Part shown: positions 23,214-34,963 of the stretch, piece after piece
Numbering within the stretch: the stretch's first letter is position 1
How the letters are laid out: every line of letters starts with the position of its first letter
Assembly: GCA_003049485.1 (NCBI GenBank)
Contig: PYST01000025.1
Span: forward strand, 62,001-126,000
Length of the DNA: 64,000 nt
From: Ophioceras dolichostomum
Taxonomy: Eukaryota > Ascomycota > Sordariomycetes > Magnaporthales > Ophioceraceae
Direction of reading: 5' to 3'
Position numbers and translations under genes: made by a program
The notes under the pieces: generated by a model
Told to the model about the DNA's origin: nothing
Databases searched by the model: none
The model's input: the letters and a program-made list of their open reading frames with translations, nothing else

Positions 23214-24579
23214 GCCATCCCTCCGTCCTGCACGACTTCAAGGCTGAGCCGACCTCCTAAGTTTCTCAAACCCCAAACCGAACCATACTCGACAGGCTTG
23301 CCTGGGCTGCTTGTTTTTGCACGTTGTTCGCGTTATCCCCTGCCTTCTAGGCGGGAATTGCTCCCGTGTATCTCCCTCGAATCTCATCGGATTGGCGCAT
23401 GGACAGGACAAGAAAACTCGATGCCTTTGGGATTCTTATTATATGTACAGTATGACTACTTTACCCATCATTCATGGGCCAAGGATGGATGGCCTCTTGA
23501 CCCCCTTCTGTTGAAAAAGGCGCTTTCTTTATAGAGACTGGCGATACGGGCTTTTGTGTCATCTCGGTACTTTTCCTTTCCTTTCTCGCCCGTCTTCAGT
23601 GTCAGTTTCTACTTACCTACTTACCTACCTCGCACTCCTTTCTCTTCCACTTGCAGAGTTGGTACCGGCGACTAGTGGGTATGAACTGCGAGTTCGGGCA
23701 GAGGCAAGAGTGCATAGGTAAGGACAACAAATTTGAAAAATAGAAACACGTACACAAAAAGGGGCCGAAAAAGAGACAAAAAATACAGTCAGCGTCCACC
23801 CAGCCGCCGACCTACCGGCCTATGTCACGCTCTTCCGTCTGGATTTTGGGCAGTTGGCTTTGCAACGGTCCACGTGTGTTTGCGTGGGCGTTTTCACAGA
23901 TGGCGTGTGAAGTGTTGGGCTGCTGCGCATTCATCTCTCATGGCACCCCCTTTGTCGGCTGTAGCCCTTGCACCACCGTCATACCTGACATAACGAGTGC
24001 CACTGTGTCAACCTTTTGTGGATGGCAGCATGACAACCTCATCTTTGAGTAACAACGCGGGGAGGCGACGATATGCGTTGGGGGGGGAAGAGCAATGGAT
24101 GGATCGTGTGTCCACCTGCCTCACATCTCGCAAGCATGTGGCCCAAGCCCAATATGTCGGTCGACTTCACCGCCCAGTAGAGAAAACACCACCGAGCCAC
24201 GTTAGCAAGGAAACTCAGAGGCGGGATAAGATGGCTTTGTACTGGCGCCCGAGCCGAACAAGATCTTGAGTCTACAATATCCAAGCGGTGTGGCCGACAG
24301 AAGCAAGGTATACATAAGACTTACGGGCCACGTAGCTGATGGGACAGCAAGCAAGATGAACGGACCAGTTTAACTCAGGTTGGCACTCGACCTAGGGGAC
24401 CGTCCGCCGGAGATGTCGAATTTCAACTGCTAGCGACTCTGTCCAAGCCGCTTAGGAAGGTGGGTGGTCACCCAGCCCACGTGGTTGATCCGGGGAGTCT
24501 AAGCGGTGCTACCTTTCAGGTTCCTAAGAAGGCCAGCAGAAAGATAGACGGAAGTACCGTTGGAACGAAGGACAAGTGT

Positions 24580-24582
<3 letters not shown>

Positions 24583-24614
<32 letters not shown>

Positions 24615-24647
24615 NNNNNNNNNNNNNNNNNNNNNNNNNNNNNNNNN
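24583..24647. other. Poly-C run ending in assembly gap
   Basis: 32 consecutive C followed by 33 N, then AAAA. On the minus strand the order is poly-T, gap, poly-G, the same polarity as the T15-G12 tract at 12276. Peptides spanning the Ns are meaningless. Confidence 0.95.
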
Positions 24648-25160
24648 AAAACGGCTGCGCGATCCTGCCGCACAGCGTGGCACGATAAAAGGAGAAATGC
24701 ACGGTAAGTGGCTCTTGTAGCACACACCACCTGGCAGCACATGTGGTAGGTGGTAGTTGGAAGGGAGAGAGTGCGTGGGAGAAAGGTGAGCGAGTCACGG
24801 AAGAGGATTGGCGATCAATTTACCTATCTATCCAGTGTGTGCATTTAAGATCTATTCAAGGCTAGGTACGAGAGTACCTAAGGTAGGTAGGTAGGGTAGG
24901 TAGCTATCATGTAGATATATTGAGAAGAACGTTGAGTCCGCAGGTTCCTTGGCATATGGGTGCGCGCTCACGCTTCCAGACTCTGAGAGGTCCGGGCGTT
25001 GGACAACAAAGCCCTCGCCTTTCCGTCCTGCGAGAGACGTAAAAGACAGGGCCAAAGCAGAAGCAGAAGGGGCCAGAATTACCACGCTACTCGCTCACAC
25101 ACGCACACGCGCACGAAGTATAGTTGTGTCGTACCGTCGTTCGGGTCGTTCCCCGGCCGG

Positions 25161-25203
25161 GAGGAGAAACTCGGAGGGAGAAACTCGGAGGGAGAAACTC
25201 GGG
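25161..25203. repeat. 15-bp tandem repeat, about 3 copies
   Basis: GGAGAAACTCGGAGG-type unit repeated nearly three times; intergenic. Confidence 0.8.
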
Positions 25204-27936
25204 GCAAAAAGGGGTGTGACGAGAGTATGTAGACTCGAAACCCTTCCTTTGTGCCCCTCAACTGCAGTGCCTCACAACTGCAGCAAAACCTCGAGTGGTG
25301 AGTGGTCGGTGGTCGAGTTGGTCCAAGCGAAGGAGGAGCAGTGTGTGTATAGTCAGTCTTTAGTGCCTTTCTTGCCACCACCTCTTCCCTCTTCCCTTCC
25401 CCCCTCCCCTCCATTCCCCTCCCATCCCCCTCCATTTCGGTTGCGGCTGGACCATTGGCGGTTTCCCCCGCTCGGGGCTCAGGGAGTGGCAACTGACGGG
25501 ACGGGAAGTCGAGTGTTTTTCGTCGGCTCTCATGCAAAGACGACGCAGTTGAGCAGCGCTGCGCGCATCGGCTTGCACCCCTCAACGCCTCGGAGCGTAC
25601 GACAACACAACCCAGCCGCAAAATGACCCGTCAATAAAATTCAAATCTGCATCATCCGCGCCATCCCCAGTCCAGTCCCCCTTGTTAGTGAGGAGGAAGG
25701 CTCGGCTGACATCCCAGGCGCCTGGACAAGGGGCCATTTCTTGCTTTTGGCCTTCACCTTCTTTCTTTTGGACTTGGTTGTGTGGTTCTTAGCTGAGTGA
25801 ACATGCCTGCTAGTAGCCCATAGCTGCAGTCGTAGCCCGAGACTCCCGGTAGTCCCCACTACTAACGGCTGGGAGATGCGACGGTGGCTTCAGGTAATAT
25901 GACGGAGGGAGGCACCACTCGGACCGTTGAGGTGTCCAAAACTACCAGTATGGAGGGAGTGGTGATGTCGACCAACGTTGAGGTTTTAATTCTAGGTGTT
26001 AAGCGGCGTGAACACTTAAGACACTTCGATGATGTGCTGCAACGACATTAACATTGGCATTGGAATTGGCAGTCCACGGGGCAGTGGCGATGTGATCGGT
26101 CGAACGTGATGATCAGCATCAGGGTCATCATCATGACTGTACCCAGGTAATCATGTCTGCATCATGGCGGGACCGCGACAGAGCTCCTCCCCCAGAGTGC
26201 GGTAGCAGTGTATCGGAATATGGCCAGGGCCAAACCTTCTGCAGCTCGGTGCTGGACTTGTATTAGCGGACAAGGGGCATCCTAGCCCGCCTAACTCCTC
26301 GTGCCACCCACCCATCTCTCACTGCGGTGTTTCTTCAACGCCTCTAATGCCTGCAATGCAATGCAGTGCAGCCAGCGAAGCAGGAGGGAGGCAATTGAGC
26401 ATGCCTGCATGGCCCCCTGCCCGCTCCCCCATTCAGAAATCGATGGTAGCCGTAGAACCCCAAGGAAGCTGTGACCCAATCCGATCCCTCGAGTCCTCCC
26501 TCGCCTCATCACAGTGCCTCTTTCTTGGAAGGAGCAACAAGCCATGCTGAGACCCTCAGCCATGAACCCTGAGCCCCCCGGACATGGAACTGGAACTGCT
26601 TGGAAACTTAAAGCTGGAGCTGAAGCTGGAAATTCCCCTCAGCAAATAATTCAATCCAACGTTGAGGTGGGGTGAGCTGTCTTTCACCCTGTTAGACTTT
26701 TGGTTCTTCAATCGAGTCCACAACCACATCCATCCCTATCTCCCCTCTCTTTCCCACTCCCCCTTTTTTAATTGTCGATTCTCGGCACCACCGAGAAGGG
26801 GGGAGGTACGTTTTGCAGTATCCAACTTCTCTATAGCATTCTCATCCATCTGGATAGTTGGTTGATACATTAGCTTCCTTTATTTCTCTCTCAATTCCTC
26901 TTCTTCAGCAGCTGCGTCTATCAATTGTCCTTGATTCTTCATTTCCATCTTCTCTGTTGCGCCGTTTCTCCACCACCCTTGCTCGTACCACCTCGACGCA
27001 AGGACATTAGGAGAGGAAAGCGCGCACCAGCGCCCGACCTAACTTCCCATCCTTCTCGGCCTGCCCCCGAGCACAGCCCGTCAATTGTATCCATCGGTGG
27101 ATGTTTGGTAAATCTGTTTGTAGGTTTGCCTTAAATTATTTAGCATATTGGAAAGGTTTAGAGGTTGTGAAACGGGCGACCGGCCGCCGCCGTCCCAAAC
27201 AAAAGGCCCCAGTCCCAGTGCCAAACGCATCCACCCAGACAAAGAGCAAAGAGAAGAACGCACGCGCACACACACGCACACACGACCGGATCCCCAGATT
27301 CCCAGATCCCCGCCGAGCCGGGCTTCGTGTTGGCTTCGGACATGCTTCTGCAATCTGCACGCACATCCAACAACACGCAAAACACGCAGTGCAAGTGCGC
27401 AAGGCCAGGCTTCCTGGGCTAGCTGCTTGCCGAGAGTAGGAAGAAGGCCCGGACGCCCCAGGGTTCTTATACACCGCTTGCGCCGCCCTCCCCTTCCTGG
27501 CTTATACCGGCTTCCTTTGCTTTCTTCCTTCCCTCTCTACCTCGCAGAGCCGCAGTGCATCACTCGACGCCCATTCTTTCCTATGTCGGGTCGAATCGAC
27601 AGACGATTAGGGGAATTCCACCGAGCAAGACCACCTACTGTCGATCCCCGCCGAGGAGTACCACCTCGACCCTGACACCAAGCCATCTCCCCGGCATTGA
27701 ATGCGCCCAATGCATACAAACCGATACAAACCCATACGAAACCTCAACCAAGCCGATTGCGCTGGCATAACGGAACATAGCCGACTCCCTGTTACAGGGC
27801 CTGACTGAGGGGGAGCACGGGGTTTGTCAGAGGGCCAGTCGGAACGGGTGCGGGCGCGGGCGCAGACGCGGAGTGAGAGTGAGAGAGGAGACAGGCAGGA
27901 CGGGGGTAGATCGAGGTAGACTGGGGAGGTGCAAGA

Positions 27937-29445
27937 ATGTCATACCTGGTAGCGCTGCAATCGGCGGCGTTCTACTTTCTGGCATGCTCACCTTGTTTGG
28001 GTCTGCGGCAGAGGAGTAAGGCGCGGGCGCGGGCGAAGCGAGAGCGGGAGGAGAAGGACCGGCTAGAGGCGGAACATCCCGGCCTGTACCGGCAGCCGAG
28101 CCCCTTCAACACCAGCCCGCACTGGGATGAGGAGATCATGATGGGGCCCAGCCTGCCCAGGAAGGCCTACAAAAACACAAGCCAACGGCGGCTGACCGTC
28201 GGCTCGTCATCCTCCGGCAAAGAGGATAGTGCATTCACCGTAGCCTCGACTAGGAGCAACAGCACCATCGCTATGATGTCAGGGGGGACGACGGCCACGG
28301 CGACGACGGCAACAACGCCGACTACCATGTCTATGGCGCCGAGGGCGGCAACCTCTCCCGCTGTTCTCATGTCAACTGCATCCAGCTCGCAGCCACCACG
28401 CCTAAGCAGCACCAGTGGTGGCGCGGCCGACGATGCGGTCAGCCTGAGCATCGCCGGATCCGGCTCTGGCTCGAGCACTTGGAATCTGAAGCGATACCAG
28501 CGTGAGGACGAGGAGTTGTGGGGCTACACGGCGCACCACGGAGCCGAGCAGCTGGCGCGAACCGGCCACAAGCTCATGGACGCCATCGTCAAAGCCGGAT
28601 CCTCGGCTGGGCGGTTGCTTGACTCGACCCTGGGCAAGGAGGTGGCTACTAAGGAGGTGACCAACCAGGCCCGCCGCGACTTCTACAGCCCCTCCTTCCG
28701 GAATCCTCCTGTCAACGACTACCACCCTCCGGTGGTCAGCAGTCGACCCGCACACCGCGACGGCTCCCGTTGGATGCTGCAGCCGCCCCCGCCCGTGAAG
28801 GTCATGGAGGCAAAGGTGCCCGTAAGCCGCAGCACGAGCCTGACCAGCACCGTCAGCAGCAGCCGCAGGAGCCTGGTGGTCGGGGAAACAGGCCTCGGTA
28901 GGGTGGTGGGCGAGAGGCTGATGGGCTCCAAGATCAGGAGCAGCAGCGAAGCGGGTGCCAACGGCGCGCTGGCGTCAACCCCTGCCTCGGCGCCCACGAG
29001 GTCGCGCAGGGCGACCGTCTCGTCGTCGCGCTCGAAGCGAAGTCAGAGGAGCAAGAGCGGCCGCTCAGACTCAGACGGATCCTCAGACGAAGGAATGAGG
29101 ACGCCGCCGTTGAGAAGAACCAAGCGGCGCACAACAGCAACCCGCTCCACGGCGACCACGCCAGACGCGGAGTCGGAGGACGACGAGGACCCGGACTGGT
29201 ACGTCGCCACGACGCAGTCGCCACCGTTGTTGTCGTCGTCAACGTCGCAGCAACAGGCGCAAGGCCAAGCCCAAGCCCAAGCCCAAGCCCAAGCTCATCA
29301 CCACCACCACGCCGCCCGACGGCCAGGGCTAGCCACGATTCTTAGTTCCGAGACTTCGGCCGTCCCAGCAAAGGGGGTCCCCGTTCCTCTGCAGGGCGTC
29401 CTGGTGGATGTGGATCCCATGGCGTCGTCACGCCCAGAACAGTAG
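27937..29445 (+). CDS. Serine-rich fungal protein, unrecognised
   Basis: Single-exon gene, 502 residues. The start MSYLVALQSAAFYFLACSPC is hydrophobic with two cysteines, then abruptly basic (RQRSKARARAKRERE). This could be a signal anchor or a lipidated N-terminus. Folded-looking blocks are PGLYRQPSPFNTSPHWDEEI with MGPSLPRK, and the middle segment REDEELWGYTAHHGAEQLARTG to STLGKEVATKEVTNQARRDFYSPS. The rest is Ser/Arg-rich and low-complexity, with a QAQA run from a CAAGCC hexamer repeat (29262-29295) and a short His run. Composition and frame length make it coding; I recall similar N-termini in other filamentous fungi but no function. Confidence 0.82.
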   Translation: MSYLVALQSAAFYFLACSPCLGLRQRSKARARAKREREEKDRLEAEHPGLYRQPSPFNTSPHWDEEIMMGPSLPRKAYKNTSQRRLTVGSSSSGKEDSAFTVASTRSNSTIAMMSGGTTATATTATTPTTMSMAPRAATSPAVLMSTASSSQPPRLSSTSGGAADDAVSLSIAGSGSGSSTWNLKRYQREDEELWGYTAHHGAEQLARTGHKLMDAIVKAGSSAGRLLDSTLGKEVATKEVTNQARRDFYSPSFRNPPVNDYHPPVVSSRPAHRDGSRWMLQPPPPVKVMEAKVPVSRSTSLTSTVSSSRRSLVVGETGLGRVVGERLMGSKIRSSSEAGANGALASTPASAPTRSRRATVSSSRSKRSQRSKSGRSDSDGSSDEGMRTPPLRRTKRRTTATRSTATTPDAESEDDEDPDWYVATTQSPPLLSSSTSQQQAQGQAQAQAQAQAHHHHHAARRPGLATILSSETSAVPAKGVPVPLQGVLVDVDPMASSRPEQ

Positions 29446-31334
29446 CCCTCGACCATGCTGCCAGGATCAGCTCAGAAGATAGCGGACCACAGTCGCTTAC
29501 GAGACCGAGGGTTTAGGGGCAAGCTGACGGCGGCTCCAGGCAACTCCGGGACGGCGAACCCGCTCTCCGGCGTGAAGTTGGAGGTTGATGATTGCATCCT
29601 CCCACGTACCCCACGCACTCTACACCAACACGCACACAATCACAAGTACACGGCACACAAGTCACCCCGTATCCGCGTGACGAGCACAACCTTTCAAACG
29701 GCCTTTCAGACAATCCCCTCAGCGTTACTTTGAAATGCCTCCTCGGACAAGGAACTCTCAAGCCGTCCTCACAAAGCGGTTTTCGTGGATGCGTATTCTT
29801 CCCTTTCCTACTGTTCACTTCTTGCTCTCATTCCTCACTCTTCTAGACCAGGCATGCAGGAACGCCAGGCTCCCAGTACTGAGTTCCTAGTGAAGAAGTG
29901 ACTTCTTGTTGTGGGCATTTTCAAACTCATCATTTTCGACCATTACCATCATCAGGCACGGCGTTTTCTTGGATAAGGGGTTTCCTTCTTGGCATAAAAT
30001 GCATTTTGGGTGGTGTTCTTTTTTTCTTTTCTTCTCAGTCTTTCTATGTTCTATTCTTACTCTCGGGCATGGGGTTGGATGTGAGGTCTGGTACGGGCGG
30101 GAACAAACTGGTGGAAAACTGGCGCCTATGGTTGAGTTAGGAAATGTGAGATTGAAGCGAAGAGTACCATCTCGGTAGTCTCTTTATATATTATACTGTG
30201 TCTTTCACCTGATTCGACTCTTCGGTCTATCATCCTGTCGCCCAGGACAGTTTATGTGACACCTTGGGACATTGCTTCGCCTCACATCCCGCAGATCATC
30301 TGGCGACTAGATCTTCCCCCTTCGACCTTCTTCTTGCTTCCTCTTTACGTAATATTTTTCATCTCGTGCAAACGAGGTCTGTGGAAGCTCTCCAGGACGA
30401 CGCGCAACCCGGGCGACGACTCACGCACAAGCCTGCAGAAATTGGCGCAGGCGGGCGGGATGTTGATGACGGCTGGTTGCGGCTCCACGAACCTAGTATG
30501 CACATTTGGGGCCCTTGTCGAAATGAACCCGAAATATAGTTCGACGGCGGCAAGAAAGGCCATGTCAGCATCATGTCTCTGGAGTCCGATGATGAATTCA
30601 TTGCCAAATTCCCCCTGTTTCTGCCCGAGTTCCTTATAGAGGAGGTACCATAGTAGTAGCGGCACGATACTCCAGAAGGATGTCCATCAGCCTGCCTTTT
30701 CCCCACCCCTCACAAATACACTCCTGGTCCGTGCCATCCATGCCTGAACTGGACCCCAAAAAGCCGATGAGCTGCTTGCAGGATGCTGCGCTGTGATGGT
30801 GGGTGGGGGTTTTAATCCCATCTTTCTTTGACGGCATAGTGGTTTGAGAATCCCTCTTGGGACTAATGTGTTGCTTGGAACATGGGCAAGTTCGGCGGCG
30901 TGATCCCCTCTTCTCTATGCCTATTACCTCCCACCTGCCTAACTTCAACGGAGGAACAGACCACCAGAGCCTACCACCTCAAGCTAAAAGGTTGACCCCC
31001 CATACCTCCTGACAACTGACTCTTAAGTGTTCTGCCTTTCTATTCTTTCATCGACTGGCTCTTTCTTTCGACGTCCGTCTATCATTCTCTTCTATCCAAT
31101 AGTATATATTTCAATCGTATATTACCCGTCACCGTCCCCGCGCCCCGCGTCCGAGCCCTTCGCTTGATATATCGCGTTAGGGTCGGTGCTGTGTCTGTCT
31201 GCTACCCATCGTGATTTCTCTCATATTTCTCCATCGCGGTTATCTTCTTCGCCCATCCCCGCACTCCCTGGCGGCACTGAACTACCTCGCGACCGACCAA
31301 GGCTCGCACGCTTCATCGCCCGCCGTAAAGAAAC
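29446..31334. other. Intergenic, no supported gene
   Basis: 3' region of the serine-rich gene and promoter of the peptidase gene. A 106-codon minus-strand frame at 30345-30665 is open without a recognisable domain; it is not called. Nothing else is seen. Confidence 0.55.
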
Positions 31335-32848
31335 ATGGGCTCCACCGACGCCTCTATCGACGATGAACTTACGGTACTGGTTACCGGCTTTGGCGTTAGT
31401 CCCCCCGTCCTCATCATGCCCTCGTGGTGCCTACCTGACCTACGTTGGTACAGGTGGGTACCCAGGCTTCTTTTGTCTCCTTTCTCTTTTTGCTGTTTTA
31501 CTTTCTCTCCTTATCCTATTCCCCCAGCACCCCTATCACTGCCAGTGTCTGTGTCCCGAGTGGGTTCCAGTATCGAGCGACCTGCCGCTCGGCATCTAGC
31601 CGGGAGGATCGGCCCCTATCTTAACATAGACCAGGCATCTTAGCCGTCTTCCTACTCAGCGAAGACCGAATGATGCTCACTATTACTCCCCACCCTTCCC
31701 GCTCCGCGCCCGCTCCCGCTCCCAGCCCCGTTTCACCTTACGCACGGCCATATATAGGAGGGATAGGAAGCAGGGGTAACAAGTGGTGGTCCCCAGTTCG
31801 TTTTCTCGAATGGGAAGGAAGTCGCGTTTTATACGTGGCGTTGGCTTTGCTGATCAGATCTTCCGAGTGAGTGATGCTACAATGCAGCCGTTCAAGGAGG
31901 CCTTCCCGCACAACCCGGCCTGGGAAATCACTAGGCGGTTGCCGGAGTATTTGCCGCCCGCGCCGGCAAAATCAGTACTGCACAAGCGGCGCCCCGACAC
32001 TCCGTTGCTGCCCGCAGTCCGTATCCAAAGGTTTGCGGAGCCGGTGAGGGTGAACTATCAGGTCGTACGTTCACTCGTCCCTGTGTTGTGGGGCGACAAG
32101 CGCCTCCCCCCTGACTCCGACGGGGTGGGTGATGGAACCGGACGCACCGAAGAAAATGAGAAGGCATACGGCGACCCGGCACCCAAGGCTCCGAAGATAG
32201 ACGTGATGCTGCACATCGGAATGGCTGGCCCACGGCCGTACTACTCGATCGAGCGCCGCGGTCATCGGGATGACTACCTTATGCGCGATGTCGACGGGGA
32301 ACTCCTCAATGACGTTGACCAGCACAAGAGACTAGGCGACAACTGGATATGGCACGGCCTGCCGCACGAGATCAAGACGGACCTAGGCCTCGACGAAGTC
32401 TTGGATCGTTGGAGAGGCTACAGTCCCGTGAGTTTTGTTTCTTTGGTTCCTTTCTGTGCAACTACAGGTTACCTGTCGATAGATGCCTGAGGATACCCGA
32501 GTCAAGTACGAGCGAGGGAAGGGTGCGTGAGCCGAAAGCTGACGTGATTCGTCCGCCCTGCCCCCCTGATGGAAACAGTGGGATGCGGATCTCCGCATCT
32601 CGGAAGATGCAGGCCACTATCTGTGCGACTTCATCTACTACAGCAGTCTTGCCCACCTTTTCCGGAAGGAAGAGCGCCGCCGCGTCGTCTTCCTACATGT
32701 CCCCGCCGACTGTTCCGAAGACGGCGTGCTGAAAGGTGTAAATCTGACCATCCAGCTCATCCGGTCCATGTGCGAGAGCGAGCTGAATAGCCGCAAGCGA
32801 CAGGAAGGTGAAGGAGGGAAGAAAGGCAGTGCCATCGAGGATCTCTAG
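31335..32848 (+). CDS. Pyroglutamyl peptidase I (C15)
   Basis: Cysteine peptidase that removes N-terminal pyroglutamate from peptides, cytosolic. Exons 31335-31394, 31888-32427 and 32579-32848, all phase 0, give 289 residues. The 20-residue first exon ends TVLVTGFG and joins exactly to PFKEAFPHNPAWEI, completing the family's N-terminal signature. Glu142 in YYSIERRG, Cys216 in GHYLCDF and His240 in FLHVP match the Glu-Cys-His catalytic triad. It is longer than bacterial enzymes (about 215 residues) because of an insert around KRLPPDSDGVGDG. The first intron is long (493 nt) and an in-frame ATG sits directly before its acceptor. Confidence 0.92.
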
Positions 32849-33295
32849 ACCAGGGAAACGGAGGTGGCTTTAAAGAGGTTGATGTCCATTGGTAAGCCGC
32901 CAGAGCATTCATTCAGGCTGAGCATGCAACGACCTGTCGTCGCATGGCATTTCTTTCAATTGGCTATCTGATTATACACAAACAAGTATGTGCAAGCGTC
33001 CAAGTCTGTCGCAGTAATTAATATCTTCATTTCTCCCGAGGCACCATTCGTGACGCCTTCTTCTCTCGGCTTGAGAGAAACATAGAAACAAAAACGTGCC
33101 GCCTGCTCCGGCTTTCTCTTACCAGGCACCCGGCACCCACCTTTCCCCCTTATTTACCCGACAAGTGTTAAAAGAAAAACAGAACGCCGGAACGGCACAT
33201 CTTCAACCTCGTTCCAGTGCCCTCGCCACTTCTCTTGTGGCCGATGGTCGATGATCTCTTCCACGCCGGCTCTGGTTCCCTGGACTGGCTCCCTA
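32849..33295. other. Intergenic, no gene seen
   Basis: 3' region of the peptidase gene up to the decayed repeat frame. Nothing supported. Confidence 0.6.
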
Positions 33296-34039
33296 TCAAC
33301 ATTGTGCCTGTCCTGCGCTGGGATGCCTTTGCTGGAGTCGCGCGATGAGCTCTTGTCCCTCCTGTTGAAGACTAGGCTGTTGAGACAGAAAGCGCTGCGA
33401 GGGCTGTCATGAGGGTGATCGTGGACGCTGACTTCCCAAGGGTTGACTATTCAGGGGCGGGCCCTGATCCAGGGGAAGCCCCTGTGTCAACAGTTGCCCC
33501 TGGGCTTGAGACGGCCCATGAGTCAGGAGTGGTTGAGCATGCGCGTCCTAGGCAGGCGTATCCTGTAAGAGAACATCCTGGATAGGGGCACCCTGGGTAG
33601 TGACAGCCCGTGCGAGGCTAGCCTGAATAGGGGCGGCCTGCGAAGAGCCAGCCTGGGTAGGGGAAGCCTGAATAGCTGCAACCTAGTTGATAGCAGTCTG
33701 TGAAAGAACAGCCTGGGCGGGGACAGCCTTAATAGCGGGGGTCCGGGTAAGGGCAGTCTGTGAAAGATCAGCCTGGGTAGGGACAGCTTGGGTAGCGGCA
33801 GCCTCGGTAGGGGCAGTCTGTGAGAGAGCAGCCTGTGCTCGTAGCTGCGCAGCTTCCTGCTGGCGTGTGACAAAGTTACGGTATCGTTGCTGATTTCCGT
33901 TACGCGCGGGGCTGTCACTCCGAGGCCGTCGACTGGGTTCGGCGGTTAGGGCTCCGTCGGCCTCGACCCTTGGTTTTTCTGGTGGTCGGGTCGTCCCGCT
34001 GGCTCGTGGGTTCTCATGTCGGCCTGGTTTATCGTCGGT
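33296..34039 (-). pseudogene. Decayed Gln/Ala-repeat coding sequence
   Basis: One minus-strand frame reads as continuous Gln/Ala/Pro-rich protein except for three internal stops at 33683-33685 (TAG), 33548-33550 (TAG) and 33407-33409 (TGA), then a terminal TGA at 33296. Between about 33541 and 33840 it shows five imperfect 60-bp (20-residue) units of the type PTQADLSQTA.... Aligning the units puts both TAG codons at positions that are Gln (CAG) in sister copies. The TGA may derive from CGA. All three fit C-to-T change. The repeat resembles the Gln/Ala region (about residues 291-346) of the protein encoded at 34964-38155, so a degraded partial copy is inferred. No intact start was found. Confidence 0.6.
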
Positions 34040-34701
34040 CTACGGCCCTGCGCGATCCTGGCAAGGGATTGCTAAACATTCGGTCGCCCCGAGCGGATGT
34101 TTGGTTGGGTAGCTGACTGCTTAGACAGGCGACTTTTTCGTTGGTATAATAGATCGCTTGCGGATGTCTGCGGTAAGCGCTCTTGGAAGTCTGCCTCGCC
34201 GTCGCAGCTGTCGGGTCCTCCCTCACATCCTGGCGTGGCTGTGGGGTCCGGGACGATACAACGTGGGAGAGGGCATCAAGCCGGTCGTCACGCCGGTTAA
34301 GGGCTGCAATCTGGGCTCTCAAGGGCGTATCGGGCTGGTCCTGCATTGCCAGAACACCGACCTGCTTCTTCCTGATGTCCTTGACGCCGCGGTCGACATT
34401 TATCTTGGAGAATTGGAAGCGTAAGGATGGAGCCTCCCTGCGCTGGCCTGCGCTGTCCTTGGCGTTATTCGGCCGATTCGGCTGCTTTGGGATCTTGGCG
34501 ATGAAGCTGATGTTTCCGAGGCCGGTGACGGAGGCCGGAGTCTCGATGCGGATCGCCTTGGAGACCAGGGCGTGGCTCACATCCGCCTTCCACGGCTGTG
34601 GCGCAGGGTGTTTGGGCGGACACTTGACTTCTTGCCCGTGCCGAGAAGAACCTCGAAAATCATCGCAGGACTGGCCGCGTTCGAAATACATTCGAAATGG
34701 T
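34029..34701 (-). pseudogene. Open frame beside the decayed repeat, uncertain
   Basis: An open minus-strand frame of over 220 codons in a different frame from the decayed repeat sequence that follows it. The first usable ATG gives a start near MYFERG at about 34692. It has a charged, non-repetitive composition (for example FQFSKINVDRGVKDIRKK) but no recognised domain. It could be the 5' part of the same decayed gene separated by a frameshift or intron, or a chance frame. Its upstream edge abuts the 11-bp minisatellite at 34748-34856. Confidence 0.3.
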
Positions 34702-34747
34702 TCCGTGATGGAGGCCGAAGACGCCACCCAGGACTAGCAGCCAGCGA

Positions 34748-34856
34748 GCGTACAGAACTTGGACAGAACTTGGACAGAACTCAGACAGAACTCAGACAGA
34801 ACTCGTACAAAAATCGTACAGAAATCGTGACAGAAATCATACAGAAATCGTACACG
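34748..34856. repeat. 11-bp minisatellite, about 9 units
   Basis: Units ACTTGGACAGA, ACTCAGACAGA and AATCGTACAGA follow each other, diverging stepwise from left to right. It sits between the decayed repeat gene and the 3' end of the large low-complexity gene. Confidence 0.85.
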
Positions 34857-34963
34857 TAGGAAGCAGACAGAGAGACACCGCCAAAGTCCATCTCTTCCTC
34901 CCTCCCTCCCTCCTGCCACGCATCCCCCGGCGGACTGCGGACTGTTTATAGTGCAGTGCACTT

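Larger units (their letters stand above)
23214..27936. other. 4.7-kb gene-free region with an assembly gap
   Basis: No supported gene. It holds the C32 run and N gap (24583-24647), a TACCTAAGGTAGGTAGG tract (24861-24903), a 15-bp repeat (25161-25203) and, near 26.6-27.9 kb, pyrimidine-rich DNA that may be a long leader and promoter of the gene at 27937. Open frames here (up to 225 codons at 24949-25626) are low-complexity and overlap on opposite strands. Confidence 0.5.

Noticed and set aside
24949..25626. 225-codon frame
   Set aside because: Runs through a tandem repeat, overlaps a similar-length antisense frame, low-complexity, no motifs.
30345..30665. 106-codon minus-strand frame starting MPLLLWYLLYKELG
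   Set aside because: Looks somewhat protein-like but has no recognisable family or partner exon; not enough to call.
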